40,086 bases of DNA, from IMG/VR virus record IMGVR_UViG_3300027793_000143, positions 1 to 40,086 of that record; one strand, 5' to 3'. The first letter of the stretch is position 1. The number at the start of each line of letters is the position of its first letter. The position numbers were made by a program, and so were the translations under genes. The notes beneath the pieces are model-generated. The model ran no database searches. It was given only the letters and a program-made list of their open reading frames with translations, and was not told the DNA's origin. Of the stretch, positions 15,404 to 23,031 are shown piece by piece. The stretch is from a virus.

Positions 15404-16324
15404 ATGAAATTTGTATGTGCGCAACCTGCTATTCCATACTATACGTGGCAGGTTGAAGTGATGATTAACAACTTTATTAAAAATGGTGTTAATCCTAATG
15501 ACATACATATTCTATGTGCATATTATGATGTAGTTCCAAAAACATGGAAAAAACTACAAATGCATTATAGTGATGTATGTTTTTTCTTTTATAAGGATAC
15601 AAGAAGTACGCAGTTTTATATTCCTTCTATTTATTTTAATATGATGAAGCAACATATTCAAGCACATCCTGAACTTGAAAAAGAAGCTTTATTTCTTCAT
15701 GATTGTGATATTATACTTACACGTCCTATTGATTTTAGCGATATGGAAAAAGGGGACACTTGGTATTTAAGTGACACAGTGGGGTATATAGGTACGCAGT
15801 ATATTTTAACGAAAGGTGAAGATGTATACTTAGATATGTGTCGTGTAATGGAAATAGATCCTGCTATTCCTAAAGAAAGAAATGCAGATTCTGGTGGCGC
15901 TCAACATATTGTAAAAAACACCACTTATGAATATTGGGATAAGGTGGAGAAAGACTCTATAAAGCTATATAAACATTTTTGCGAACAAGAACCTAATTAT
16001 AAAGGAGAAGGACACCCTATACAAAAATGGACAGCTGGAATGTGGTCTTTATTGTGGAACGCATGGAAATTTGGACATACAACAAAAGTAGATAAAAGAT
16101 TAGATTTTTGTTGGGCTACATGTTTTGTACATAGATGGGAACAATGTTCAATATTTCACAATGCAGGTGTAACAGAAGATAGGAAAGATTTATTCTTTAA
16201 AGCAGCGTATATTAATAAACTTCCATATGATGAGGTGAAATTAGAGAATGTAAGCAATAAATTTTGTTCTTATAAATATACAGAGCAATTACTAGAAACA
16301 GGTAAAAAATCATGTATAAAGTAA
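15404..16324 (+). CDS. Putative glycosyltransferase, 306 aa
   Basis: A GT-A-like protein: an N-terminal alpha/beta start (MKFVCAQPAIPYYTWQVEVM), the metal/sugar-nucleotide site LHDCDIIL with D100-x-D102, then a gap region and conserved acidic and aromatic residues (NADSGGAQHI, WTAGMWSLLW, HNAG). No signal or membrane segment. Its stop overlaps the next glycosyltransferase by 13 bases, so the two are co-translated. It lies directly after the Thr-rich proteins, suggesting these or host surface glycans as acceptors. Sugar and acceptor cannot be read from the sequence. It is set off upstream by TATATATTATAAAAACC at 15379-15395, promoter-like. Confidence 0.65.
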   Translation: MKFVCAQPAIPYYTWQVEVMINNFIKNGVNPNDIHILCAYYDVVPKTWKKLQMHYSDVCFFFYKDTRSTQFYIPSIYFNMMKQHIQAHPELEKEALFLHDCDIILTRPIDFSDMEKGDTWYLSDTVGYIGTQYILTKGEDVYLDMCRVMEIDPAIPKERNADSGGAQHIVKNTTYEYWDKVEKDSIKLYKHFCEQEPNYKGEGHPIQKWTAGMWSLLWNAWKFGHTTKVDKRLDFCWATCFVHRWEQCSIFHNAGVTEDRKDLFFKAAYINKLPYDEVKLENVSNKFCSYKYTEQLLETGKKSCIK

Positions 16325-16938
16325 ATATTTGTTTTTTACAGGTTACAAGTCCTGAAATACATGATTATTCTCAATATTCTTGTCCTATTAATAAAGAATA
16401 TTGTAAAAAACATAATTATGATTATTTAAATTTAGATGCTATAAATACTAAAACACACGCGCCTGCTTGGAGTAAGATATTTTATACCAAAGATCTTTTG
16501 GAAAAAGAAAATTATACACATATTTTCTTTTTAGATGCTGATGCTGTTGTAATAAATCAAAATAAAAAAATTGAAGATGTAATTGATAAAATGAAAACAT
16601 CTATTGCTTTTTCAGAAAATGGGTGGAATGGTGGAGATTTGATAAATACTGGTTGTTTTATTGCTAGTAAAGATGCTGTTTCTATATTAGAAAAATGTAT
16701 TGAAAAATCAAATACAGACATGCAGCATCAAAAATTTGGTTTTCCATGGGAACAAACTGTTATAACAAAGATGTATGAAAGTGGTGTTCCTATGGATGTT
16801 TTTCCAATGAATGAAATAAATTCATATTGGTTATACGATATTAATTCAAATGATGGTCAGTTCATATACCATTTTATGGCTAGACCCCTTAAAGAAAAAG
16901 TAGTTATTGCAAAAACACTTTATGAGAAATATATGTAA
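16312..16938 (+). CDS. Putative glycosyltransferase, GT34 (GMA12/MNN10)-like, 208 aa
   Basis: Features of the GT34 galactosyl/mannosyl/xylosyl transferase fold: HAPAWSKI near residue 49, the metal site FFLDADAVV with D75-x-D77, LINTGCFIAS near 111, WEQTVIT near 144, and a closing FIYHFM. About 200 residues, at the short end for this family, with no membrane anchor. Partner of the previous gene by overlap. Could add hexoses to phage or host molecules; which is not known. Confidence 0.75.
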   Translation: MYKVNICFLQVTSPEIHDYSQYSCPINKEYCKKHNYDYLNLDAINTKTHAPAWSKIFYTKDLLEKENYTHIFFLDADAVVINQNKKIEDVIDKMKTSIAFSENGWNGGDLINTGCFIASKDAVSILEKCIEKSNTDMQHQKFGFPWEQTVITKMYESGVPMDVFPMNEINSYWLYDINSNDGQFIYHFMARPLKEKVVIAKTLYEKYM

Positions 16939-16967
16939 ATATATTTGAAAAATTGCTAATTTTTTCA

Positions 16968-16984
16968 TATATTATATTGTAAAC
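16968..16984 (+). promoter_or_regulatory. Putative late promoter before the 426-aa fibre gene
   Basis: TATATTATATTGTAAAC in the 98-base gap 16939-17036 differs by one base from 5191-5207 before the major structural gene and shares ATTATATTGT with 9878-9887. TTTGAAA lies 24 bases upstream at 16944-16950. The remaining part of the gap shows nothing else. Confidence 0.45.
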
Positions 16985-17036
16985 AACTTGTCTACATTTT
17001 ATATTATTATCGTACATCATTGATATTCAATAAGTT

Positions 17037-18317
17037 ATGATACCTTCTAAATCCAATCTTTCAAAAGAAAACTGTTCTCCAATATCATCTAATTGCGTGA
17101 TTTGGCAGGGTCCTGATATTGAGTGTATTAATCTATGTACAGGAGACACTGTTTCAGATGTTACTTATAAGTTAGCTTTAGAAATATGTGAGTTAAAAGA
17201 AAACATTGGTGTTACTGATGTTGATTTAACTTGTATTGTAAAGGTTTGTCAAACTACACCAGAACCAAGCAAAACACTTGCTAATATTTTTGAACTTTTA
17301 ATTAGCAAAGTTTGTTGTCTTTCTGAAATAGTAGAGGGTATTCCTACTCCTCCAGATCCTTACATAGAACCTACTCTTATATATCCAAGTTGTTTTTCTT
17401 TATCTAATGATGTTCTTAGTGTTTATACTAAAAATTTAGCAGATAAAATATGTGACATAAGTTTTCAAACCAATCAAAATACATTAGATATTGATAGTCT
17501 TGATGAAAGAGTTACAGATTTAGAAGCACAAGTACCAACACCACTTCCTGAGTTAAATAGTTGTTTAACAGGAACTGATAAAGTTTTAGATGATTTAGTA
17601 GAATATTTAGAGAATGAATTTTGTGATATAAAAGATGCTCTTGGGGAAGCAGGAGATATAGCAATTGCCTCTGGTCAAATATGTGAAAATTTAGGTATTC
17701 AAAAACAATTAACGGATTCATCTCAAAATATGAATTCACTTGTAGGACCAGCAGGTACATGGATTGTAAGTCCTCAAAACTTAGCTCAATCTATTAATAA
17801 TCTTTGGCTTACTGTTTGTGACATTAGAGCTGCTGTAAGATCTATTCTTGATAATTGTTGTGCACCTACATGTGATGCAATTAAAATTGATTTTTATCAA
17901 CGTTGGTCTTCTGATAATTCTGAAATTCTTCAACTTAATTTCCGTTCTAAAAGTTCACTTCCAGTTGGATTTTATGATTGTGGTCAACCTGGAAATCCAG
18001 ATGGAATTAATGAATTAACGTTTATAGACGCTACAGGATTTGAATATTCATATCCTATAACTTTTAGATATATTGACTATCCTACAAATACAAATGGTGT
18101 ATTAGATAGTACTTCTAATTTTGGTTGGGTTGATATTGATTTAGGAGGTCCAGGTTTGTTATTAACTTCACCAATTACAGTAAAAGCAGAGTTGTGTTTT
18201 ACAAATGGTACTAATGAATGTATTCAGTGTGTTCAATGGACAATCAATCCTAGTAAAAATACTTGTTGTGAAATTAAGGCTACTGATACTGTAACTATTA
18301 CATATAAAACTTGTTAA
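17037..18317 (+). CDS. Virion fibre-like protein with Cys module, 426 aa
   Basis: Begins with the shared module SNCVIWQGPDIECINLCTGD (about residues 20-40) and a helix. Residues 40-270 are mainly helical with repeated CDI/CEL segments (heptad-like, e.g. IDSLDERVTDLEAQV), suggesting a trimeric coiled stalk. A PxPPDP linker lies near 105. Residues 285-426 form a Cys-rich beta domain (IDFYQRWSSDNSEI, ELCFTNGTNECIQC) that may be the exposed head. The N-terminal module is familiar from capsid or tail fibre proteins of Bacteroidota phages. Has its own promoter-like gap. Attachment or head-fibre role is inferred. Confidence 0.65.
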   Translation: MIPSKSNLSKENCSPISSNCVIWQGPDIECINLCTGDTVSDVTYKLALEICELKENIGVTDVDLTCIVKVCQTTPEPSKTLANIFELLISKVCCLSEIVEGIPTPPDPYIEPTLIYPSCFSLSNDVLSVYTKNLADKICDISFQTNQNTLDIDSLDERVTDLEAQVPTPLPELNSCLTGTDKVLDDLVEYLENEFCDIKDALGEAGDIAIASGQICENLGIQKQLTDSSQNMNSLVGPAGTWIVSPQNLAQSINNLWLTVCDIRAAVRSILDNCCAPTCDAIKIDFYQRWSSDNSEILQLNFRSKSSLPVGFYDCGQPGNPDGINELTFIDATGFEYSYPITFRYIDYPTNTNGVLDSTSNFGWVDIDLGGPGLLLTSPITVKAELCFTNGTNECIQCVQWTINPSKNTCCEIKATDTVTITYKTC

Positions 18318-18320
18318 TAT

Positions 18321-19019
18321 ATGTCTATTCCTAATCCATATGCTTCTGTAGGTGTTCCTACACCAACAACAAGCACTACAACATGTGTTCCTACATATGT
18401 ATCTATTACATTAAATGCAGGTAATTCTTTTGTATTACCTCCTGGTGCTACATTAGTAGCTGCTACTGATAAAGATCTACTACAAACAGATTGTGTCGAT
18501 CTAGATGGATTAGAAGAACTTACTTGTTATTTATTTTATTATAATGTTCAAAGTAATGATAATACTTTAGAAGATCCAAATGAAACAGTACAAATTTTAG
18601 GTATAGTAATTGATGGAGTTTTTTATGAATTTACTACTTCTGTTACTGATGAAGGATTAGATGGTGCAACTACAAATTTTACTCTTTTTTCTCAGTACAC
18701 TGCTGGATTAGAAAGTGTTTCTTTAAATGGGCTAATATCAAATATTACAGTGTTTACACAAAATAATCAAAATGTTTCTACAAGAGTTTTTTGTTTTAAA
18801 ACAGTACCTTCTATTGCAAAAAAAATGCAAGTAAAAATATATGATGCAACTATTCAAGTTGTTAATCCTTATTATTTACTTCCATTATTTACGTGGGATG
18901 AAATTGTTGATAATGGTGATATACCTCTTGATACTGGATTAGAATCAGCATGTTCTTGTGGACCTGATTATAATCCTACAACACCAACTACTACCGCTCC
19001 TGTAGTAGTAGTAAATTAA
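18321..19019 (+). CDS. Beta-rich protein with short Thr ends, 232 aa
   Basis: Starts three bases after the fibre gene, with PTPTTSTTTCVPT near the N-terminus and PTTPTTTAPVVVVN at the C-terminus; the middle is beta-rich (YVSITLNAGNSFVLPPGATL). No family recognised. Likely a partner or chaperone of the 426-aa fibre protein, as both precede a shared terminator. Confidence 0.6.
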   Translation: MSIPNPYASVGVPTPTTSTTTCVPTYVSITLNAGNSFVLPPGATLVAATDKDLLQTDCVDLDGLEELTCYLFYYNVQSNDNTLEDPNETVQILGIVIDGVFYEFTTSVTDEGLDGATTNFTLFSQYTAGLESVSLNGLISNITVFTQNNQNVSTRVFCFKTVPSIAKKMQVKIYDATIQVVNPYYLLPLFTWDEIVDNGDIPLDTGLESACSCGPDYNPTTPTTTAPVVVVN

Positions 19020-19046
19020 TTTTAAAATAATTAAAAATGTCGGAGT

Positions 19047-19068
19047 TTAGTTGGTTTTCTTCGACTAA
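19047..19068 (+). other. Upstream hairpin of a two-hairpin 3' end
   Basis: TTAGTTG at 19047-19053 pairs with CGACTAA at 19062-19068 (one G-T pair, 8-base loop), five bases before the terminator stem. Two stacked hairpins may stabilise the mRNA end. Function is inferred. Confidence 0.4.
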
Positions 19069-19073
19069 TCTAC

Positions 19074-19103
19074 GCCCTCCTTTTCTAGGGAGGGCTTTTT
19101 TTT
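19074..19103 (+). terminator. Strong rho-independent terminator
   Basis: GCCCTCC at 19074-19080 pairs perfectly with GGAGGGC at 19089-19095 around an 8-base loop, followed by eight T at 19096-19103. It ends the fibre operon. Confidence 0.9.
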
Positions 19104-19104
19104 A

Positions 19105-19170
19105 GAAAATTATTTTGTTTATTAAAATATAAACCATAACTTTATCCTCCATATACCAACATCTAATAAT
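19105..19170 (+). promoter_or_regulatory. Likely promoter region for the tail operon
   Basis: Directly after a strong terminator, so a new transcript must start here. TTTTG at 19113-19117 and the AT-rich ATTAAAATATAAACC at 19121-19135 are a partial match to the block before other late genes. The exact boxes are uncertain. Confidence 0.35.
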
Positions 19171-20484
19171 ATGAATTTAATTAAACTGGTTTATGGCTCA
19201 TTAAGATGGAAGAAATCTGATGAGTTTTGTGCTTCAAAATTAGGTATTTCTCTTGAAAAATACCAAGACATCAAAAGACAAATTCTTGACATTAAATCCA
19301 CACTACAAGACGAGCTAGAAGATAGCATGGTTGATATTGTAGGAAAACGAATGTTAGACTTGATTGATGACGAAGCACTTAAAACAGAGTATATTGCTAA
19401 TTTAGAAGATCATTTAATAGAAGCAATTAACCAGAAAAAAGAAAAGGTAATTGAATTTAAAGAAGATCTTGATCAAGGATCAGCAGAAATAAAAGGAGTG
19501 GCTTTCTCAGAGCCTAAGTCTCCAGAAGAAATAATCAGAATATTAAAGATTGATACTAACAAATGGAAGCTTAGTTCTTATTGGAATAAGCAACATAAAG
19601 ATTATTGGTTAGTGTCAGCAATGGTAACGCAAAAACAAATTAATGAAATCGACCTACTTGCAAAAACGCTTGAAACATTTAAGCCTAGTTACCAACCAAT
19701 CACAGAGGTTATTATCAACGATAAATACGAAAATTCCTCTTGCGGAGTATTATCTATACAAGATTTACATTTTGGCAAAGAGGACAATTTTACAATAACA
19801 GAAGACTTTAAAAATGCTGTAAGAGATCTAGTCATGCGCGCGTACGCGAGTCATAGATTAGAAAAAATTATATATGTTGTAGGAGGTGATCTTTTAAATA
19901 TGGATAGTTTTGATGGTAAAACTACAAAGGGCACACCTGTAGATAATGAGCTTAAAGCACAAGAGGCTTATAATCAAGCGTTTGATGCTTTACATTGGTC
20001 TATTAGTTTTATTAAAAACTTTTGTGAAACACTAGAAGTTGTGTATGTTCCTGGTAATCATGATAGATTAAGCTCATATCATATAGCACATTCTCTATCT
20101 AAATGTTTTAACCAATCTGATATTAAGTTTAACGTAGATTATTCTGAAAGAAAAGTTGTAACCTTTGGTAACAACTTTTTTGCTTTTGAACATGGTGATG
20201 TAACAAAGAAAAACACACCTCTTGTATATGCTACAGAATTCCCTAAGCAATGGGGTGATACAAGTTATAGAACTTGTTATACAGGACATTTTCATAGTAA
20301 GAAGGTAACTGAGTTTGTTACTGACAATGAGGTGCATGGGTTTGCTATTAAACACCTTCCTTCTCTTTCAAGATCTGATTATTGGCACTATCATAATAAA
20401 TTCACTGGCTCTAAACGCCAAGCTATTATGGAAATCCACGATAGGAAACATGGTAAAATTTCGGAGTTTACCTATAATGCCTAA
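19171..20484 (+). CDS. Calcineurin-like metallophosphoesterase, 437 aa
   Basis: The catalytic domain (about residues 190-400) shows every metal-binding motif: D198-x-H200 (SIQDLHFG), GGD with D240, GNHD at 295-298, H341 (EHGD) and GHFH at 372-375. Residues 1-100 are helical and charged, with a possible helix-turn-helix (CASKLGISLEKYQDI), and residues 115-190 form a small separate domain. It resembles SbcD/Mre11-type or other phosphoesterases that act on nucleic acid, but the substrate is not known. First gene after the terminator and before the connector genes. Confidence 0.8.
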   Translation: MNLIKLVYGSLRWKKSDEFCASKLGISLEKYQDIKRQILDIKSTLQDELEDSMVDIVGKRMLDLIDDEALKTEYIANLEDHLIEAINQKKEKVIEFKEDLDQGSAEIKGVAFSEPKSPEEIIRILKIDTNKWKLSSYWNKQHKDYWLVSAMVTQKQINEIDLLAKTLETFKPSYQPITEVIINDKYENSSCGVLSIQDLHFGKEDNFTITEDFKNAVRDLVMRAYASHRLEKIIYVVGGDLLNMDSFDGKTTKGTPVDNELKAQEAYNQAFDALHWSISFIKNFCETLEVVYVPGNHDRLSSYHIAHSLSKCFNQSDIKFNVDYSERKVVTFGNNFFAFEHGDVTKKNTPLVYATEFPKQWGDTSYRTCYTGHFHSKKVTEFVTDNEVHGFAIKHLPSLSRSDYWHYHNKFTGSKRQAIMEIHDRKHGKISEFTYNA

Positions 20485-20545
20485 ACCTTCTAAGTTTAAT
20501 TTTAAAATGTTCCAAGTTTTTAGTAAATTATTAATGTAGATCATT

Positions 20546-21130
20546 GTGTCAAAACCTTATAAAAAACCAGATTTAAATGCTCCTAGGTATAGACCTAAGA
20601 AATTAAATCTTACCAACATAGATATTTACAATAAGTTCCTTGAAGAAAATCCTCATCTTGAAAGAATTTGTTTAAATAAATTTAAAGAAGTTATTAAAAC
20701 ATTTAATGGTAAGATTTGGCAATCTGTAATAGAGAGTAGAGATGGAGTGGAACTACCAGAACAATTAGGGTATATTTTTATAGGAACTTGTCCAAGAAAG
20801 AAAAGCAATGTTGATTTTAAAAAATCAGAACACTATGGTGTAAAGATTCAAAATCAAAATTGGGAATCAGATCAATATGTTGCTAAAATCTTTTATACAA
20901 ACTATGAAGGTAAATATAAATTTAGAAATCATGAATTATGGGGGTTTACAGCAGTAAGAGATTTTAAAAGAAGCGTAGGCCAAACCTATCCTAAAGAATG
21001 GAAGAAATATGTCATGGTTGATAATATGGTGAGAGTGAGTAGAATATTTAGAAATCAAAGTTTTGTACAATTTAAGAAAAAAGAAACAAAAGATTTGCTT
21101 CAAGAATATGATGAATTTAATCTAGATTAA
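20546..21130 (+). CDS. Conserved phage protein next to ring proteins, 194 aa
   Basis: No ATG fits: GTG at 20546 is the first plausible start, giving a protein that begins SKPYKKPDLNAPRYRPK. Mixed alpha/beta, basic, no Cys-rich motif except FIGTCPRKKS. The 61-base gap before it holds nothing clear. It precedes two ring-type proteins by one base, and a gene of this size lies near ring genes in crAss-like phages by memory. Probable tail-assembly protein. Confidence 0.6.
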   Translation: MSKPYKKPDLNAPRYRPKKLNLTNIDIYNKFLEENPHLERICLNKFKEVIKTFNGKIWQSVIESRDGVELPEQLGYIFIGTCPRKKSNVDFKKSEHYGVKIQNQNWESDQYVAKIFYTNYEGKYKFRNHELWGFTAVRDFKRSVGQTYPKEWKKYVMVDNMVRVSRIFRNQSFVQFKKKETKDLLQEYDEFNLD

Positions 21131-21131
21131 A

Positions 21132-21806
21132 ATGGCTAAAGTAACAATAGGAGATGTATGCTCCAGAATTCGTACTCAAGTAAAAGCAGTTAGACAAGAT
21201 GCCTTGCTAACTGATCGTGTTATTTATAGTTTTGTTCTTAAGCATGCTAAATGGTTAATGAAGCGTGAAGATTCTAAAAGTAAACTTCTTTCTTTTTCTG
21301 CTGTTATTCAAACACTTGATTTTGTTGAGCTTATAGAAGTTGATAAAGTGGAAGCTCAATGTACAGGTATTACTTCTAATTGCACAATTAAAAGAACAAA
21401 AGAAAAACTTCCTGTTTTTCTTCAGGGATATTGGGGGCCACTTATTAGAAGTGTTAGTTCAATAGATGGATCAGAACGTCTTCAACCTATTCTTCCTTCT
21501 ACATACGTTTATAGTTCTAAATCTAAGAATGCTAAGTATAATAAGACTAAGTATTTTTGGTACATGAATGATTATTTATATTTTCCTAATCTTGATTGGG
21601 ATGCTGTTATGATAGAAGGAATATTTGAAGATGATATTAGTCAATTTACATGTAAAGATGATTTTTGCATGCAAAAACAAGATATGAGTTTTAATGTACC
21701 TGATTATTTATGGGGTGAGATTGAATCTCAAGTATTTAAAGATTTAGGAACAATGCTTCAAATTCCTGCTGATACTGATAACGATAAACAAAGCTTAACT
21801 CGCTAA
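21132..21806 (+). CDS. Probable tail ring/adaptor protein, 224 aa
   Basis: Starts MAKVTIGDVCSRIRTQVKAV. The first 60 residues are helices (a typical adaptor helical bundle), then a beta-rich insert with GPLIRSVSSIDGSERLQP, and a final helix pair after residue 180. Cys residues occur in pairs (CTGITSNC, CKDDFC). Position just before another ring-like gene and the muzzle-type gene, as in crAss-like tail modules, supports a connector role. Confidence 0.6.
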   Translation: MAKVTIGDVCSRIRTQVKAVRQDALLTDRVIYSFVLKHAKWLMKREDSKSKLLSFSAVIQTLDFVELIEVDKVEAQCTGITSNCTIKRTKEKLPVFLQGYWGPLIRSVSSIDGSERLQPILPSTYVYSSKSKNAKYNKTKYFWYMNDYLYFPNLDWDAVMIEGIFEDDISQFTCKDDFCMQKQDMSFNVPDYLWGEIESQVFKDLGTMLQIPADTDNDKQSLTR

Positions 21807-21811
21807 TATCT

Positions 21812-22669
21812 ATGAAGACAGAATTAAAATATCGCACGTTTGATCAGCTTCTTGCAGAGGTGATTACAGATTTTACAATGTTTAATACAGAAGGTATGAT
21901 TGAGCCAGGACAATTAATTAAGGTGGCTCAAAGGGTAAGTTATGATTTAGGACTTAGAATTCATGGTACAAAAGAGAAGGTGTTAGAGATTGAAAGTAAG
22001 AAGATGAAACTTCCTGATGATTTTTATGTTCTCAATTATGCTAAACTTTGTGGAGAGTATACGCTTAGAGATCCAGTATTACATGGTAGACATACTGAAA
22101 ATGTAATAATGGATAGTTGTCCTAAATGTGGATGTAATACAGGATGTGAATGTGAAGCAACATATGTACAAGAATGTCAGAATGGTGAGAAGATTTATGT
22201 ACAAGTGATAGAAAAACGTAAGCAAGAAGTTAGAACATACAAGCAATTTGTAGATATTAAGATTGTTGCAACTACTGGTAGAACAGATGCTTTAGATAAT
22301 AGCTTTCCTACAGGATATATTAAAAATGGATTTATTTACACAAATCTTGATAAAGGAAATGTTTTTATATCATATCAAGGAGCATTAGAAGATGATCATG
22401 GAAACTTATTAGTTTTGGATCATCCTGTTATAAATGAATACTATGAGTATGCTCTAAAACAACGTATTCTTGAAAATTTATATATTAATGGTGAAGATGT
22501 TGTTCAGAGAATGCAGTTAATTGAGCAACGTATGAGACCAGCTAGAAATAATGCTCTTACTATTGTTAACACGCCTAATTTTGAAGAGATGCAACAGTTG
22601 TGGGAAACTAATAGAAAAGCACAATATTATAAGTACTACGATATGTTTAAATCATACGGAGGATTATAG
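21812..22669 (+). CDS. Probable tail ring/adaptor protein with zinc knuckle, 285 aa
   Basis: Helical N-terminus (FDQLLAEVITDFTMFNTEGM, with KVAQRVSYDLGLRI), a beta central part, and a long C-terminal helical bundle (YYEYALKQRILENLYINGED). This helix-sandwich-helix plan is that of gp4-like connector proteins, which form a 12-fold ring under the portal. An inserted CPKCGCNTGCEC near residue 105 likely binds zinc. Best supported of the connector genes. Confidence 0.65.
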   Translation: MKTELKYRTFDQLLAEVITDFTMFNTEGMIEPGQLIKVAQRVSYDLGLRIHGTKEKVLEIESKKMKLPDDFYVLNYAKLCGEYTLRDPVLHGRHTENVIMDSCPKCGCNTGCECEATYVQECQNGEKIYVQVIEKRKQEVRTYKQFVDIKIVATTGRTDALDNSFPTGYIKNGFIYTNLDKGNVFISYQGALEDDHGNLLVLDHPVINEYYEYALKQRILENLYINGEDVVQRMQLIEQRMRPARNNALTIVNTPNFEEMQQLWETNRKAQYYKYYDMFKSYGGL

Positions 22670-22671
22670 TT

Positions 22672-23031
22672 ATGAAATATACACTAAAAATTAAGCTACC
22701 AACATATAATTGCGAGCTTCAATTTTATGTTTTAGATCAGTTAAACGCTGAAATAAATAAAGTGTATAAAAAATATAAAATGGATGAAGTATTTGAAGAT
22801 AGTGCTGAGGGAGTTTTATTTACACCAGACATTGACAAATACTTTCTTTTTATAGATGTAAAATATCTTTCTCATAATACAATTGCTCATGAAGTGTTTC
22901 ATGCTGTAATGAAAATTACCGAGGATAGAGATATAAAAGATGAAGAAGCTCAAGCATGGTTAGTTGGGCATATTACAGGAGATGTTTATAAATTTTTGAA
23001 GAAAAAAGCAATAGAAGTAAATAATGGCTAA
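22672..23031 (+). CDS. Small zincin-type metallopeptidase, 119 aa
   Basis: Contains AHEVFHAV with H73, E74 and H77 as an HExxH zinc site, and an acidic stretch DEEAQAWLVGH at 90-100 that could give the third ligand. Small for a peptidase, with a beta-rich N-terminal part (residues 1-70) and the active helix near the centre. Overlaps the muzzle-type gene by 8 bases, so the two are probably made together; it may mature a tail protein. Confidence 0.7.
   Translation: MKYTLKIKLPTYNCELQFYVLDQLNAEINKVYKKYKMDEVFEDSAEGVLFTPDIDKYFLFIDVKYLSHNTIAHEVFHAVMKITEDRDIKDEEAQAWLVGHITGDVYKFLKKKAIEVNNG

Noticed and set aside
20485-20545. Short open frame of ten codons (20508-20540) in the gap before the GTG-start gene
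   Set aside because: Too short and without any similarity or junction signal.
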